This document shows positions 38,945 through 47,802 of a DNA stretch of 64,000 bases, piece by piece. Origin of the DNA: Mesorhizobium sp. SARCC-RB16n (GTDB taxonomy: Bacteria; Pseudomonadota; Alphaproteobacteria; Rhizobiales; Rhizobiaceae); the NCBI RefSeq assembly GCF_008520305.1, contig NZ_ML703264.1, positions 147,966-211,965 of the forward strand. Reading direction: 5' to 3'. Positions within the stretch are counted from its first letter, which is position 1. Every line of letters starts with the position of its first letter. Position numbers and translations under genes: made by a program. The notes under the pieces are model-generated. The model did not search any database. It was not told the DNA's origin and saw nothing but the letters and a program-made list of their open reading frames with translations.

Positions 38945-40059
38945 GGACGCTGTCCCTTTTCGAGTTTTACTTCCTGACCGGCGCTGAGTTCGTTGACGCC
39001 GGCGATAGCCACCACTTCGCCCGCCCTGAGGCCCGACAGGACGCGGACTTTTGGAGCGTTGGCGGACCAGCCCTCGATCTGGACGGACCGCAAGGAGACA
39101 GTCTGGCTGGCGGGATCGATGACCCAGACATTGCTGGCGCCGTTCTTCAGGAGGATTGCGGTGGCCGGGAGTGCGATTGCGTCTTCTCTTTGCATGCCGG
39201 CGGCGGTCGTCGTCACGACCGAACCGAGCCGAAACACGTCAGGCGATTCATCCAAGCCGATCTTCAGCCGGTGCGTGCGGGTAGCGGTGTCAGCCTCCGG
39301 CCCAATTTCGCGCAGAGACCCGGATGTGCGGAGCGCGCTATTGAGCTGGAGAGCGATGTCGAAACGGGTTCCGAAGCGCAATGCGCCGAGCTGCGCTTCG
39401 GGAACGTCGACCACTACATCGAGCTGTCCCAGATACGCCACCTTCAAAACGGACTGGCCGCCTGTCACCATCTGTCCGACTTCGACCGAGGTCGCTGTAA
39501 CGACGCCGTCGAACTCGGCTTTCAACTCGGCATAGCCTAGCTGCGCGCGCGCCTTGTCGAGACTGCCGCGCGCTTTCGCAACGCTGGCCTTGGCCGACTT
39601 CAATCCTTGCTCAGCAAGTTCCAGGTCGGCGGCGCTCCCCGCGTTCATGAGGGCGAGTGCCTGCTTACGCTTCTGAGTGATCTCGGCGTATTGAAGCTGC
39701 GCCGTCGCATTGCGCAGGTCCGCCTCTGAACTTCTTACGGCAAGCTGGAGAGCCAGAGGATCGATTTCGGCCAGGACGTCGCCCTTGTGAACCAAATCCC
39801 CGATTTCGACCTTGCGCGAAACCACACGCCCCAATGTCCGGAAAGCGAGCTCGGTTTCGGTCCGCGCTTGCACGACACCGGCAAAAGTTGCGCCACTCGG
39901 CTGGTCCGTCTTGGCAACAGCCGACTTGATCAGGCGTGGAGGGGTGGCAGGTTGCGCATCGGCTGGCCGATCGTTTGCAACAGAAGCAAATGCCAAGCTA
40001 AGCGCGAAGATGACGAAGGACAGGCCGACCGCAAGCCCGATGAATGAGCCGCGGGTCAT
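38941..40059 (-). CDS. RND efflux periplasmic adaptor, proximal to the pump gene
   Basis: This 372-residue membrane fusion protein has an N-terminal anchor or signal (LAVGLSFVIFALSLAFASVA). A lipoyl-type half motif is VVSRKVEIGDLVHKGDVLAE, followed by a coiled-coil hairpin (AQLQYAEITQKRKQALALMN to DKARAQLGYAELKAEFDGVV) and the matching lipoyl half VEVGQMVTGGQSVLKVA. The C-terminal barrel includes SVVTTTAAGMQREDAIALPA. It overlaps the pump gene and the second adaptor gene by 4 nt each. It would link the inner-membrane pump to an outer-membrane channel. Confidence 0.9.
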   Translation of the reverse strand: MTRGSFIGLAVGLSFVIFALSLAFASVANDRPADAQPATPPRLIKSAVAKTDQPSGATFAGVVQARTETELAFRTLGRVVSRKVEIGDLVHKGDVLAEIDPLALQLAVRSSEADLRNATAQLQYAEITQKRKQALALMNAGSAADLELAEQGLKSAKASVAKARGSLDKARAQLGYAELKAEFDGVVTATSVEVGQMVTGGQSVLKVAYLGQLDVVVDVPEAQLGALRFGTRFDIALQLNSALRTSGSLREIGPEADTATRTHRLKIGLDESPDVFRLGSVVTTTAAGMQREDAIALPATAILLKNGASNVWVIDPASQTVSLRSVQIEGWSANAPKVRVLSGLRAGEVVAIAGVNELSAGQEVKLEKGQRP

Positions 40060-41120
40060 GACTTGTTCTCCCAGGCCACCACTCGGCCATCCTCAAGAAA
40101 TTTTCCACCCTCTATGACAACCAAATCTTCGGGACGTATCCCGTCGGTCACGATGAAGTCTTTGGTTCGATATCGAGCGACTGTGATCTTTCGCATCGAG
40201 ACCGAACTGTTCTTCCTGTCGATGACCCACACGGCCGGTTCGCCTCCGTCAGACGCCATGGCGCTGGACGGCAGGATGATCCCCTCCTGCGGCGGAGCCC
40301 TGAATTCTCCGACCACGGGGGTACCGAGCGGCCAGTCCGCAGACTCCGGGAGCGCCACCTTTACGCGGACCGTTCCCGCCTTCGTATCGATGGTGGGAGA
40401 GATTTCCCCGATTATTGCCTGCGCCTTGCGCGTCCGATCACCGATCGGCGCGATATCGACGTCGACCGCGGGCCGCCCTTCCAGGAAGAAGGCTTCAAAC
40501 ACGTTGAACACAGCGTCTCGCGGACCATCATGGGCAAGCGCAAAGGCCGCCTGCGCGGCGGAAACCACCTGCCCAATCTCGATGTTGCGCGAGGTGATGA
40601 CACCGTCGGCGTCGGCCTTGAGTTCGGTATAGGAGAAGGCGTCGAGCGCGGTAGCAAGCGAGGCTTCTGCCAGTTGCAAAGACGCTTGTGCGGTCAGCAG
40701 GTCGTTTTGCGCCTGATCGTAGGTTGCTCTTGCGACGGCCTGTGTTCGAAGCAGCGCCTCGTAGCGGTTGAAGGCGAGCGTCTTCTGTTCGAGCGTCGCC
40801 TTGGCCGAATCGAGCCCAGCTTGAGCGATGCCCACATCGGCCAGCTGCTCGGTGTTGTCGATGCGGGCCAGGATTTCGCCCTTGCGCACATGGGACCCTA
40901 CGTCCACCCGTCGCTCGATAACCTTTCCGCCGGTGCGGAAAGAGAGGTCGGTTTGGATTCGTGCTTTGACCTCGCCGGTGATCTCTGCCCCCGGCTGATA
41001 GTGAGTCTGCGACACGCCGACGGCACGTACTTGTTGCGGCAGTGCCGTGCTGCCTGCCGCGTTGGCGCCGGCCGAAAAAAGCCAAGCGAATGCGAATACC
41101 GTTGGTCGAAAAAGTTGCAT
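40056..41120 (-). CDS. RND efflux periplasmic adaptor, first gene of the operon
   Basis: This 354-residue adaptor has a signal peptide QLFRPTVFAFAWLFSAGANA. Lipoyl half motifs are KVIERRVDVGSHVRKGEILA and ADGVITSRNIEIGQVVSAAQ on either side of a coiled-coil hairpin. ATG 41120 is used because the frame upstream crosses the operator region. It overlaps the second adaptor gene (ATGA). Two adaptors in tandem with one pump are known from TriABC of Pseudomonas aeruginosa, where both are needed. The two proteins here are diverged, so they are not a recent duplication. Confidence 0.88.
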   Translation of the reverse strand: MQLFRPTVFAFAWLFSAGANAAGSTALPQQVRAVGVSQTHYQPGAEITGEVKARIQTDLSFRTGGKVIERRVDVGSHVRKGEILARIDNTEQLADVGIAQAGLDSAKATLEQKTLAFNRYEALLRTQAVARATYDQAQNDLLTAQASLQLAEASLATALDAFSYTELKADADGVITSRNIEIGQVVSAAQAAFALAHDGPRDAVFNVFEAFFLEGRPAVDVDIAPIGDRTRKAQAIIGEISPTIDTKAGTVRVKVALPESADWPLGTPVVGEFRAPPQEGIILPSSAMASDGGEPAVWVIDRKNSSVSMRKITVARYRTKDFIVTDGIRPEDLVVIEGGKFLEDGRVVAWENKS

Positions 41121-41168
41121 AGGCTTCACCACCCGTTTGCAATTGCGAGAATGACAGGCTACTATCAC

Positions 41169-41186
41169 TGACTATCGGGTTAGTCA
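41169..41186. promoter_or_regulatory. TetR operator 1, TGACTA-N6-TAGTCA
   Basis: A perfect 6-bp inverted repeat with a 6-nt spacer lies 49 nt before the first adaptor gene. The same arms recur 26 bp further right in operator 2. It is placed to block transcription of the efflux operon. Confidence 0.72.
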
Positions 41187-41194
41187 ACAGTCAA

Positions 41195-41208
41195 TGACTA
41201 TCTAGTCA
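41195..41208. promoter_or_regulatory. TetR operator 2, TGACTA-TC-TAGTCA
   Basis: The same perfect arms as in operator 1, here with only a 2-nt centre, lie 40 nt before the tetR-type gene. Repression of both divergent promoters by the TetR protein is the simplest reading. The spacer difference suggests two distinct affinities. Confidence 0.72.
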
Positions 41209-41247
41209 GTCAGCCTGCATTTTGGGGCCAGACGGAAGGAGAACGGA

Positions 41248-41880
41248 ATGGAAAAAATCGGAACAAAGCTCTCGCGCGCAGAACAGAAGGCCCGACGCCC
41301 CCAGGAAATCCTGGAGGCCGCGTTCGAGGAATTCACCGCGAACGGTTATGCAGCTACGCGCGTGGAGGACGTGGCCGCCCGCCTCGGAGTGACCAAGGGA
41401 ACGATCTATTTGTACTTCCCCACGAAGGATGAGCTCTTTGAGGCGATGCACCGACAGATGTCGGCACCCTTCTCCGACCTGCGCGCTTCGGTCGCGGTCT
41501 TGGAGGGGTCATGCTCTGAACGTCTGAGGGCCTTGGTTCGCCTCGCCTACGAAAAGGTTGCAAACGACAGAAGGATAAGGGAATTGCTGCGTCTGGTCTT
41601 AGCCGAGGGCGCACGTTTCCCCCACATGGTCGATCGGCACTATGAGGAGTTCATCGCTCCGGTGGAGGACGCTATAGGCGCACTTGTCCGGGAAGGGGTA
41701 TCATCGGGAGAATTCCGCCGAACGGCCGTTGCGGTCGCACCAGCCGTGTTGGTTAGCCCTGTCCTGCACGCGACCTTCTTGCGCCTGATGTTCGCGGATC
41801 GAAGGCCCTTTGACGAGACCACCTTCATGGAGGCGCATATTGATCTCGTCCTCAATGGTCTGCTGATGCGGAACGGTTGA
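41248..41880 (+). CDS. TetR/AcrR-family repressor of the adjacent RND pump
   Basis: This 210-residue repressor has its helix-turn-helix at residues about 20-65: ILEAAFEEFTANGYAATRVE, then VAARLGVTKGTIYLYFPTKD. The C-terminal ligand domain follows a TetR_C-like form (LRALVRLAYEKVANDRRIRE, MEAHIDLVLNGLLMRNG). GGAGAACGG precedes the ATG. It lies divergent from the three-gene efflux operon, with two palindromic operators in between. The inducer would be a pump substrate. Confidence 0.92.
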   Translation: MEKIGTKLSRAEQKARRPQEILEAAFEEFTANGYAATRVEDVAARLGVTKGTIYLYFPTKDELFEAMHRQMSAPFSDLRASVAVLEGSCSERLRALVRLAYEKVANDRRIRELLRLVLAEGARFPHMVDRHYEEFIAPVEDAIGALVREGVSSGEFRRTAVAVAPAVLVSPVLHATFLRLMFADRRPFDETTFMEAHIDLVLNGLLMRNG

Positions 41881-41961
41881 GCCAGATCTCAACCTCAGCC
41901 TTCCGCGAGTTCGAACGGCGGCGGCACGAACGGATGTCATGGGCGGTAGGCCAACGATCGA

Positions 41962-43107
41962 TCACCTGAAAAGCGGGCTGGTTTTCCATACGGTTCCTGC
42001 AGCGCCCTCGTCATATCCGAGCTTATAGACCGTCCGCATATAGTTGGTGTTGAACGGATCGGACATCGAATATGGCACCTGCGCGTCGATCGATGCGAGA
42101 TGGAAATGTGCCCCGGTCAGTTTTGAATAGTTGTAGAGGGCAGTTAGTGCGCTCTGTGTCTGCGACTTGACGAAGATCGTGTATGCCCGCGCGATCACGG
42201 ACAGGGTCTTGTCTGGCGTGGCGGCAAATTCCGGCATGAGTGCGTTGTTGACGATCACGTAGAAATTGACGCTTTGTCGTTTGCTTGCCAGGCGGGCGCT
42301 GCCTGTCAGGAAGACCTGCGGAAAGGTCAGGATCTGTGACGCGGAGCCGCCGTCGGAATGCATCTCCTCGAAGGAGCGCCCCGCAGACGCGGCCTTGATC
42401 ATGACCGCTGGATAAACCCCTGGAATGCTTGCCGACGCCACCAGGATGTCCTGAAAGAGCTTCAGCGCATCCGGACGGCCGCTGTTGGCGATGACGCCCA
42501 TGTTCCACACCACGGCGCGCTGGGTATCCAGGTTGGTCGTCAAGATGAGGAGGCGACGGCCTTTGCGGTGTTCGGCAGCGACCTGCTGGAGAACATTTGG
42601 CGTAATGTAGCGCTCTATCATCCGTCGCAACGGGTCGTCTTTCAGCAGGCTTGCTCCAAACAGTCCACCAAGGCGTTTGCTTCCGACAAGGTCTTCGGCC
42701 ACGCCGCTGGTATAGAGATGCACCAGCGTGTCGTCATAGGCCGAGCCCAGGAATGCGAAAGGCGCGATCAAGGCTCCCGTGCTTACACCGGTGACGACAT
42801 CGAACCGTGGGCGGGTCCTGGCCGCGCTCCATGCCGCAAGCACGCCGACACTGAAGGCGCCGCCGGCGCCGCCGCCAGAAAGCATGAGGCCATCGATCTT
42901 GTCCCGCTTTGTCGCCGGAAACCAGTCGACGGCATTGCGTGGCACCTCGTCGAGCCGGGCGTCGAGGTAGGAACGGATTTCACCATAGCCGGCGATCGAG
43001 GCTTTTTCCGCCTCGCCTGCGTCATGAGCTCTGTCCAGTGTCTGCACGCAGCCGGCCAGGATGAAGGCGACCGGAACCAGGACTGAAAATACTCGCATTG
43101 GGCACAT
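41962..43107 (-). CDS. Patatin-like phospholipase lipoprotein
   Basis: This 381-residue protein has a lipoprotein signal (FSVLVPVAFILAGC, lipobox LAGC). The catalytic parts of a patatin domain are all present: LMLSGGGAGGAFSVG for the oxyanion hole, TGVSTGALIAPF with the nucleophile Ser in G-x-S-x-G, and EEMHSDGGSAS with the Asp of the dyad. It is probably exported and anchored to a membrane. Two starts, ATG 43107 and ATG 43098, are possible, and neither has a strong ribosome site. It follows a small membrane ORF and an RND pump on the same strand, so it may remodel phospholipids when envelope stress induces the pump. Confidence 0.85.
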   Translation of the reverse strand: MCPMRVFSVLVPVAFILAGCVQTLDRAHDAGEAEKASIAGYGEIRSYLDARLDEVPRNAVDWFPATKRDKIDGLMLSGGGAGGAFSVGVLAAWSAARTRPRFDVVTGVSTGALIAPFAFLGSAYDDTLVHLYTSGVAEDLVGSKRLGGLFGASLLKDDPLRRMIERYITPNVLQQVAAEHRKGRRLLILTTNLDTQRAVVWNMGVIANSGRPDALKLFQDILVASASIPGVYPAVMIKAASAGRSFEEMHSDGGSASQILTFPQVFLTGSARLASKRQSVNFYVIVNNALMPEFAATPDKTLSVIARAYTIFVKSQTQSALTALYNYSKLTGAHFHLASIDAQVPYSMSDPFNTNYMRTVYKLGYDEGAAGTVWKTSPLFR

Positions 43108-43109
43108 TT

Positions 43110-43337
43110 TCAAAAACTTGCTGATCTGCAGGGGAGACTTGGCGTTGATCCCGCCGTGACGGGTTCGCTCGGATCCATGAGAATTGCCGGGAGGCTGACG
43201 TGGGTCGCGAATGTACCAGACCTTGCGATCCCGCCTTGATCCCACCGCCTCACTTTCGGCAGCCAAACCTTCGAAAACGCCAGAAGGATCATGATGCAGA
43301 TAAGAGTAACGGCAAGCACGCTGCGAAGGTTGATCAT
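43110..43337 (-). CDS. Small putative membrane protein between pump and patatin genes
   Basis: This 75-residue ORF starts with ATGA overlapping the stop of the RND pump gene and ends just before the patatin start. Residues 2-26 (INLRSVLAVTLICIMILLAF and on) form one hydrophobic helix. The rest is basic and proline-rich with no recognised family. Its exact fit between two genes supports it, but the ribosome site is poor (AAGG next to the ATG). It may equally be a coupling leader. Confidence 0.4.
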   Translation of the reverse strand: MINLRSVLAVTLICIMILLAFSKVWLPKVRRWDQGGIARSGTFATHVSLPAILMDPSEPVTAGSTPSLPCRSASF

Positions 43338-46300
43338 CCTTGCGCATGCTCTCGCTTCGTAGCGCCACGATCAAACGCGATGACTTGCCAATCTCCTGAG
43401 GGATGCGGTTCGTTGTCGGCTGGTTCGACACTCGGCTCGCTCCAGCGCACGAGCCGCTTTAGCGCCATCAGCAGGTCGTCGACGAATGTGAAGATGACCG
43501 GGATGACGATGAGGCTGAGCAGCGTCGAGGTCATCACCCCGCCGATCACCACGATGGCCATCGGCTGGCGGAAGCTGGAATCTCCGCCTACCAGGCTAAG
43601 AGCGACAGGGAGCATGCCCGATGCCATCGCAACGGTGGTCATGACGATGGGCCGTGCGCGCTTGTGGCAGGCATCGATGAGCGCGTCGAACCTAGCCATC
43701 CCCTGGCGCCGCGACATGATCGCATATTCGACAAGAAGGATCGAGTTCTTGGTCACGACGCCCATCAGCATGAGCAGCCCGATAACGACCGACATCGAGA
43801 AGCTGGTCCCGCTTATTACCAGCGGCAGCAGCGCACCACCGAGCGAGAGCGGCAGAGCCATCAGGATGGTGAATGGCTGCAGGAAATCATGGAAGAGCAG
43901 GACGAGGACTGCGTAGATGCAGAACACGCCGATGGCCATTGCAAGGCTGAAGCTCTGGAACAGTTCCGAACTGCGCTGAAGTTCGCCTTGCTCCACAAGG
44001 GTCACGCCCGGCGGCAAGTGGTGGAGGGCCGGCAGTGCCTGTGCCTCTTTGTGAACATCGCCAAGGATGCGGCCGTTGAGTTCGACGGAGACGGTGACAT
44101 TGCGCATTCGATCGATGCGGTCAATCTGGGAGGGACTGCCGCCGATGCGGATATCGGCGATCGATCCGAGATCGACGCTACCGTTCGCGCCGGCCACCCT
44201 GATGTTCCTGATGTCGTCTAGGTTTCTGCGCGTTTCCGGGCTGAAGCGGACGACGATGGGGACCTGGCGTTGCGGCAGATTGAGTTTTGGCAAGTCGGAA
44301 GAATATTCGCCGCCTGTCGCCACACGCACCGCGTCGGCGATAGAGCTTGACGTCACGCCAAGTGCTGCCGCGCGCGCAAAATCGGGGGTGATCTGAATCT
44401 CGGGCGCCTGCCTGGATGCGGTCGACGTCACCGCTCCGATGCCGTGCAGCGTGCGCAGTTGCTCCTCGAGCGCGGAGCCTGCTCCATCGAGAGCGCTGGG
44501 ATCGTCACTGGCAAGGGTGATCTCGAGCTTGGTTCCGTTGGCGCCGCCACCGACTGCGATCTGCACGCCGGGCACGACGGAAAGAGCCTGCCGGATATCG
44601 TTTTCGATTTCGGACTGCTTGCGTTTGCGTTCTTCGATCGGCGTCAGCATGACGACGAGCGTTGCCGTGTTGACACTGGTCGTGGTCGCTACGTCGGGAC
44701 CGCCGCCGGAAGACGCCGAACCAACCGACGCGTAGACATGCGTCACGTTGTGAAGCTTGCCGATGATCTCCGCGGCCTTGCCGCTCACGGCCTGCGTCTG
44801 CTCGATCGTGGCGCCGGGCTGCAGGGTCAGCGTGACCTGGGTTCGCGCATCGTCGGCGGCGGGCAGGAAACCCGATTTCAGGAAAGGGACGGTGGAAAGT
44901 GAAAGTGCGACGGCAACAATGGTCACGAGAACCGTGGTCTTCCTGTGATTGAGGGACGCCTTCACGATTGCCATGTAGGCGCGCATGATACGGCCGTCCC
45001 TTTGCTCGGTTGCCTTGGCCTTCATGAGATAGGCGGCCATCATCGGCGTCAGCAGACGTGCGACGACGAGCGACGCCACGACGGCGACAGCAGCCGTGAC
45101 GCCGAACTGGCGAAAGAGAAGCCCCGGTATACCGCTCATGAAGGCGGTCGGCAGGAAGACAGCGACCAGTGTGAACGTGGTGGCGATGACCGCCAGGCCG
45201 ATCTCGTTGGCCGCTTCGAGCGCGGCATCGATAGGCCGCTTGCCCATCCGAAGGTGTCGGGCGATGTTCTCGATCTCGACGATGGCGTCGTCGACGAGGA
45301 TACCGACCACCAGCGACAGCGCAAGCAGTGTGACGATGTTCAGGGTGAAGCCGGCCAGATACATGACCAGGAAGGTCGGTATGACCGACAGGGGCAGCGC
45401 CACCGCCGATAGGATTGTTGCGCGCCAGTCCCGCAGGAAGAGCCAGACGACGATGATCGCCAGGATCGCCCCCTCGAGCAGCATGTGCATCGAACCATTG
45501 TAGTTGTCGATGATCGGGCCAACGGTACTGTAGGCTTCGTCGATCTGTACGTTGGGATGCGCGGCCGTGAACCGTTCCATCACCTTCCTGACATCGGCCG
45601 CGACGCTGCTGTCCGAGAATCCGTTCGAACGCTTGATCTCGACCGCAATGACGGCCTGGCCATTCAGAAATGCCATCGCCGAGCGTTCGGCGAAGCTGTC
45701 CTTGACGGAGGCTATGTCGTCGAGACGAACCTGCTGTCCATTGGCGAGGGGAATTCGGAGATCCTTCAGATCCTCGACCGATGCAACGGCACCGAGTGTC
45801 CGCAATGTCTGCCGGGTGCCGCCAACCTCGCCAAGGCCGCCCGACGTGTCCGCCTGGACCGACTTCAGTTGCGCCGAGACCGTGGCCGCGGTGACGCCGA
45901 GCGAGGCCATGGTGGCGGGATCGAGGTCGATATGAACCTCGCGATCGACACCGCCGACACGGCTGACTTGTCCCACTCCAGGCACCGAGAGGAGCGCCTT
46001 GGTCATGTCGTTGTCGACAAACCAGGAGAGCTCGGTCTCATTGAGAGCGGTTGAACGGATTGCATAGGTGACCAGCGCGGCATTCTGCACCGTGACCTTG
46101 GTGACGCTGGGTGTCTGCATCTGCGCGGGCAGATCGGCCTTGGCGCTGTCCACGGCATTGCGGACTTCGTTCAGGGCTTCTTCGCTGTTCTTTTCCAGTT
46201 TGAAGGAGACGCGGATCGACACGGTGCCGTCGGTGACCGTCGTGGTGATGTGGTCGAGGTAGCTCAACGAGGCGAGGTTGTCCTCGATAATGCGAGCGAC

Positions 46301-46486
46301 CTCCGTCTCGAGCTGCGCGGGAGCCGCACCGTCGAGTGTGGCGGTGACGCTGATGGTCGGAAGGTCCATATCGGGAAAGTTCTGGACGGCCAGATGCTTG
46401 AATGCCAACAATCCGCCGACAGTAAGCATTGCGAACAGCAATATCGCCGGTACTGGATTGCGGATGGACCATGCCGAGAAGTTCAT
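43334..46486 (-). CDS. RND efflux pump inner-membrane subunit (second system)
   Basis: This 1050-residue pump has the HAE1-type pattern. The first helix is in NPVPAILLFAMLTVGGLLAF, followed by FPDMDLPTISVTATLDGAAP. The proton-relay Asp pair is in GILVDDAIVEIENIARHLRM, and LLFHDFLQPFTILMALPLSL lies in the second half. It overlaps the adaptor gene by 4 nt and the small ORF by 4 nt. It differs clearly from the pump at 35.9-38.9 kb, so the two are not recent copies. Its promoter lies in the region shared with a response-regulator gene. Confidence 0.92.
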   Translation of the reverse strand: MNFSAWSIRNPVPAILLFAMLTVGGLLAFKHLAVQNFPDMDLPTISVTATLDGAAPAQLETEVARIIEDNLASLSYLDHITTTVTDGTVSIRVSFKLEKNSEEALNEVRNAVDSAKADLPAQMQTPSVTKVTVQNAALVTYAIRSTALNETELSWFVDNDMTKALLSVPGVGQVSRVGGVDREVHIDLDPATMASLGVTAATVSAQLKSVQADTSGGLGEVGGTRQTLRTLGAVASVEDLKDLRIPLANGQQVRLDDIASVKDSFAERSAMAFLNGQAVIAVEIKRSNGFSDSSVAADVRKVMERFTAAHPNVQIDEAYSTVGPIIDNYNGSMHMLLEGAILAIIVVWLFLRDWRATILSAVALPLSVIPTFLVMYLAGFTLNIVTLLALSLVVGILVDDAIVEIENIARHLRMGKRPIDAALEAANEIGLAVIATTFTLVAVFLPTAFMSGIPGLLFRQFGVTAAVAVVASLVVARLLTPMMAAYLMKAKATEQRDGRIMRAYMAIVKASLNHRKTTVLVTIVAVALSLSTVPFLKSGFLPAADDARTQVTLTLQPGATIEQTQAVSGKAAEIIGKLHNVTHVYASVGSASSGGGPDVATTTSVNTATLVVMLTPIEERKRKQSEIENDIRQALSVVPGVQIAVGGGANGTKLEITLASDDPSALDGAGSALEEQLRTLHGIGAVTSTASRQAPEIQITPDFARAAALGVTSSSIADAVRVATGGEYSSDLPKLNLPQRQVPIVVRFSPETRRNLDDIRNIRVAGANGSVDLGSIADIRIGGSPSQIDRIDRMRNVTVSVELNGRILGDVHKEAQALPALHHLPPGVTLVEQGELQRSSELFQSFSLAMAIGVFCIYAVLVLLFHDFLQPFTILMALPLSLGGALLPLVISGTSFSMSVVIGLLMLMGVVTKNSILLVEYAIMSRRQGMARFDALIDACHKRARPIVMTTVAMASGMLPVALSLVGGDSSFRQPMAIVVIGGVMTSTLLSLIVIPVIFTFVDDLLMALKRLVRWSEPSVEPADNEPHPSGDWQVIAFDRGATKREHAQG

Positions 46487-47559
46487 AGACCCTGCTCCGC
46501 AATGGTCACGAGGTCGTTGTCCGACAGAAAGGCTCCGCCGGAGGTCACAACCTTCGAGGATTGGTCGATTCCGGAGACGATTTCGACTTCGCCGCCTTGG
46601 CGGCGGCCGGTCTCCACCCGCACCCTTCGCGCTCGCTTGTCGGGATCAACGACAAAGACATAGTTGATGCCGTCGCGAAATACGATTGCGGTGTCAGCGA
46701 TGGTCAGAGCTGGGGTGGTCTGGAACTCGATGCTGCCGGTCACGTAAAGCCCGACGCGCGGCCGGATGTCGGCGGGAAGCGCGACATAGACGATGGCACG
46801 GCCGGTGTTGGCGCTGATCGAAGGTCCGACAAGCCTCACCTTGCCCTGAATGGCACGATCGGCCAGGCCGTTGATACCGACACTCAACCCTTCCGAAATA
46901 TGGGAAAGATAGCGAGCCGAGACTTCCGCCTGCCACTCGACACGCTGCTGGCGCACCAGGCGGAACAGTTCGGTACCGGAGGAGACGACGGCGCCAAGCT
47001 CGGCCGAACGGGAGGTGATCAGGCCATCGTCGATGGCAGATATGGTCGTCTGGTCGAGTTTGATCTTCTGGCTGTCGAGAGCCGCTTCTTCCGACGCAAG
47101 GCTCGCCTGCGCCGTCTGCTCGTCCGTCAACCGTTCGGTGATGCTCTGATCTGAAATGGCACCGGTCTTGCCAAGTTGCCGGGCCCGGTCCGCATTCGCC
47201 CTGGCTTTCGCCAGATTCGCCTTGGCCGTCTGGACCGCAGCCTCCTGCTTTCGAATATCTGCAAGCACGCTGTCCTGCGACAGCAAGACAAGCGTCTGCC
47301 CTTTCGTCACGACGGATCCGACATCCGCCATGACGTCGGTGATGCGGAGGCCGCTCGTCTCGGAGGCGATGATCGCTTCCTGCCATGGCTTCAGCCAGCC
47401 GCTCGCGGGAACGGTCTGCGGCCATTGCCGCTGTTTCGGCGTTGCCAGGGAGACCGTGAGGGCGGGTGCCTGATGCTGATCCGCCACTGCAGTGTGGAAG
47501 GGAAGCAGCAGCGCTGCCCCAACAAGGGCGGTCTTCAATACGATGGACAGTCTTCGCAA
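46483..47559 (-). CDS. RND efflux periplasmic adaptor (second system)
   Basis: This 358-residue membrane fusion protein starts, as chosen here, at TTG 47559, with AAGGA 8 nt upstream. That gives a clean signal peptide RRLSIVLKTALVGAALLLPF ending before DQHQAP. An ATG at 47688 gives 43 more residues that read like promoter DNA and would nearly reach the regulator-binding array. Lipoyl halves are DVMADVGSVVTKGQTLVLLS and SAELGAVVSSGTELFRLV, around a long coiled coil. The C-terminal part is NYVFVVDPDKRARRVRVETG. It overlaps the pump gene (ATGA). Confidence 0.85.
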   Translation of the reverse strand: MRRLSIVLKTALVGAALLLPFHTAVADQHQAPALTVSLATPKQRQWPQTVPASGWLKPWQEAIIASETSGLRITDVMADVGSVVTKGQTLVLLSQDSVLADIRKQEAAVQTAKANLAKARANADRARQLGKTGAISDQSITERLTDEQTAQASLASEEAALDSQKIKLDQTTISAIDDGLITSRSAELGAVVSSGTELFRLVRQQRVEWQAEVSARYLSHISEGLSVGINGLADRAIQGKVRLVGPSISANTGRAIVYVALPADIRPRVGLYVTGSIEFQTTPALTIADTAIVFRDGINYVFVVDPDKRARRVRVETGRRQGGEVEIVSGIDQSSKVVTSGGAFLSDNDLVTIAEQGL

Positions 47560-47704
47560 CGTTACGATCCTTGAAGTTCGCTCACCAGCGCTTTCCCCAA
47601 TCCGCAAATCGGCAGACATTTCTCTGGTGATAGCGCAGCCGTCGGGGCGAGCCGTTTCCAGCCCACAACCGATGTCATCAGGTTTCAAGGCTAGCCGAAC
47701 GAAC

Positions 47705-47741
47705 GTTAAGTGCCGTCAAGTTCATGTTAAGCTGGGTAAAA
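47705..47741 (+). promoter_or_regulatory. Four-hexamer direct-repeat array at the pump/regulator promoter
   Basis: GTTAAG (47705), GTCAAG (47715), GTTAAG (47726) and GTAAAA (47736) start 10, 11 and 10 bp apart, so all lie on one face of the helix. Such phased direct repeats are what dimers of OmpR/PhoB-family regulators bind. GTAAA-N5-GTAAA is the box described for CpxR. The array lies 62 nt before the response-regulator gene and 146 nt before the adaptor gene. Confidence 0.65.
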
Positions 47742-47802
47742 TCCTGCCGCTGACCGGTGTCCATGGTGTACAGGAGGCCGGAATGAATGACGGACAAAGC
47801 AG

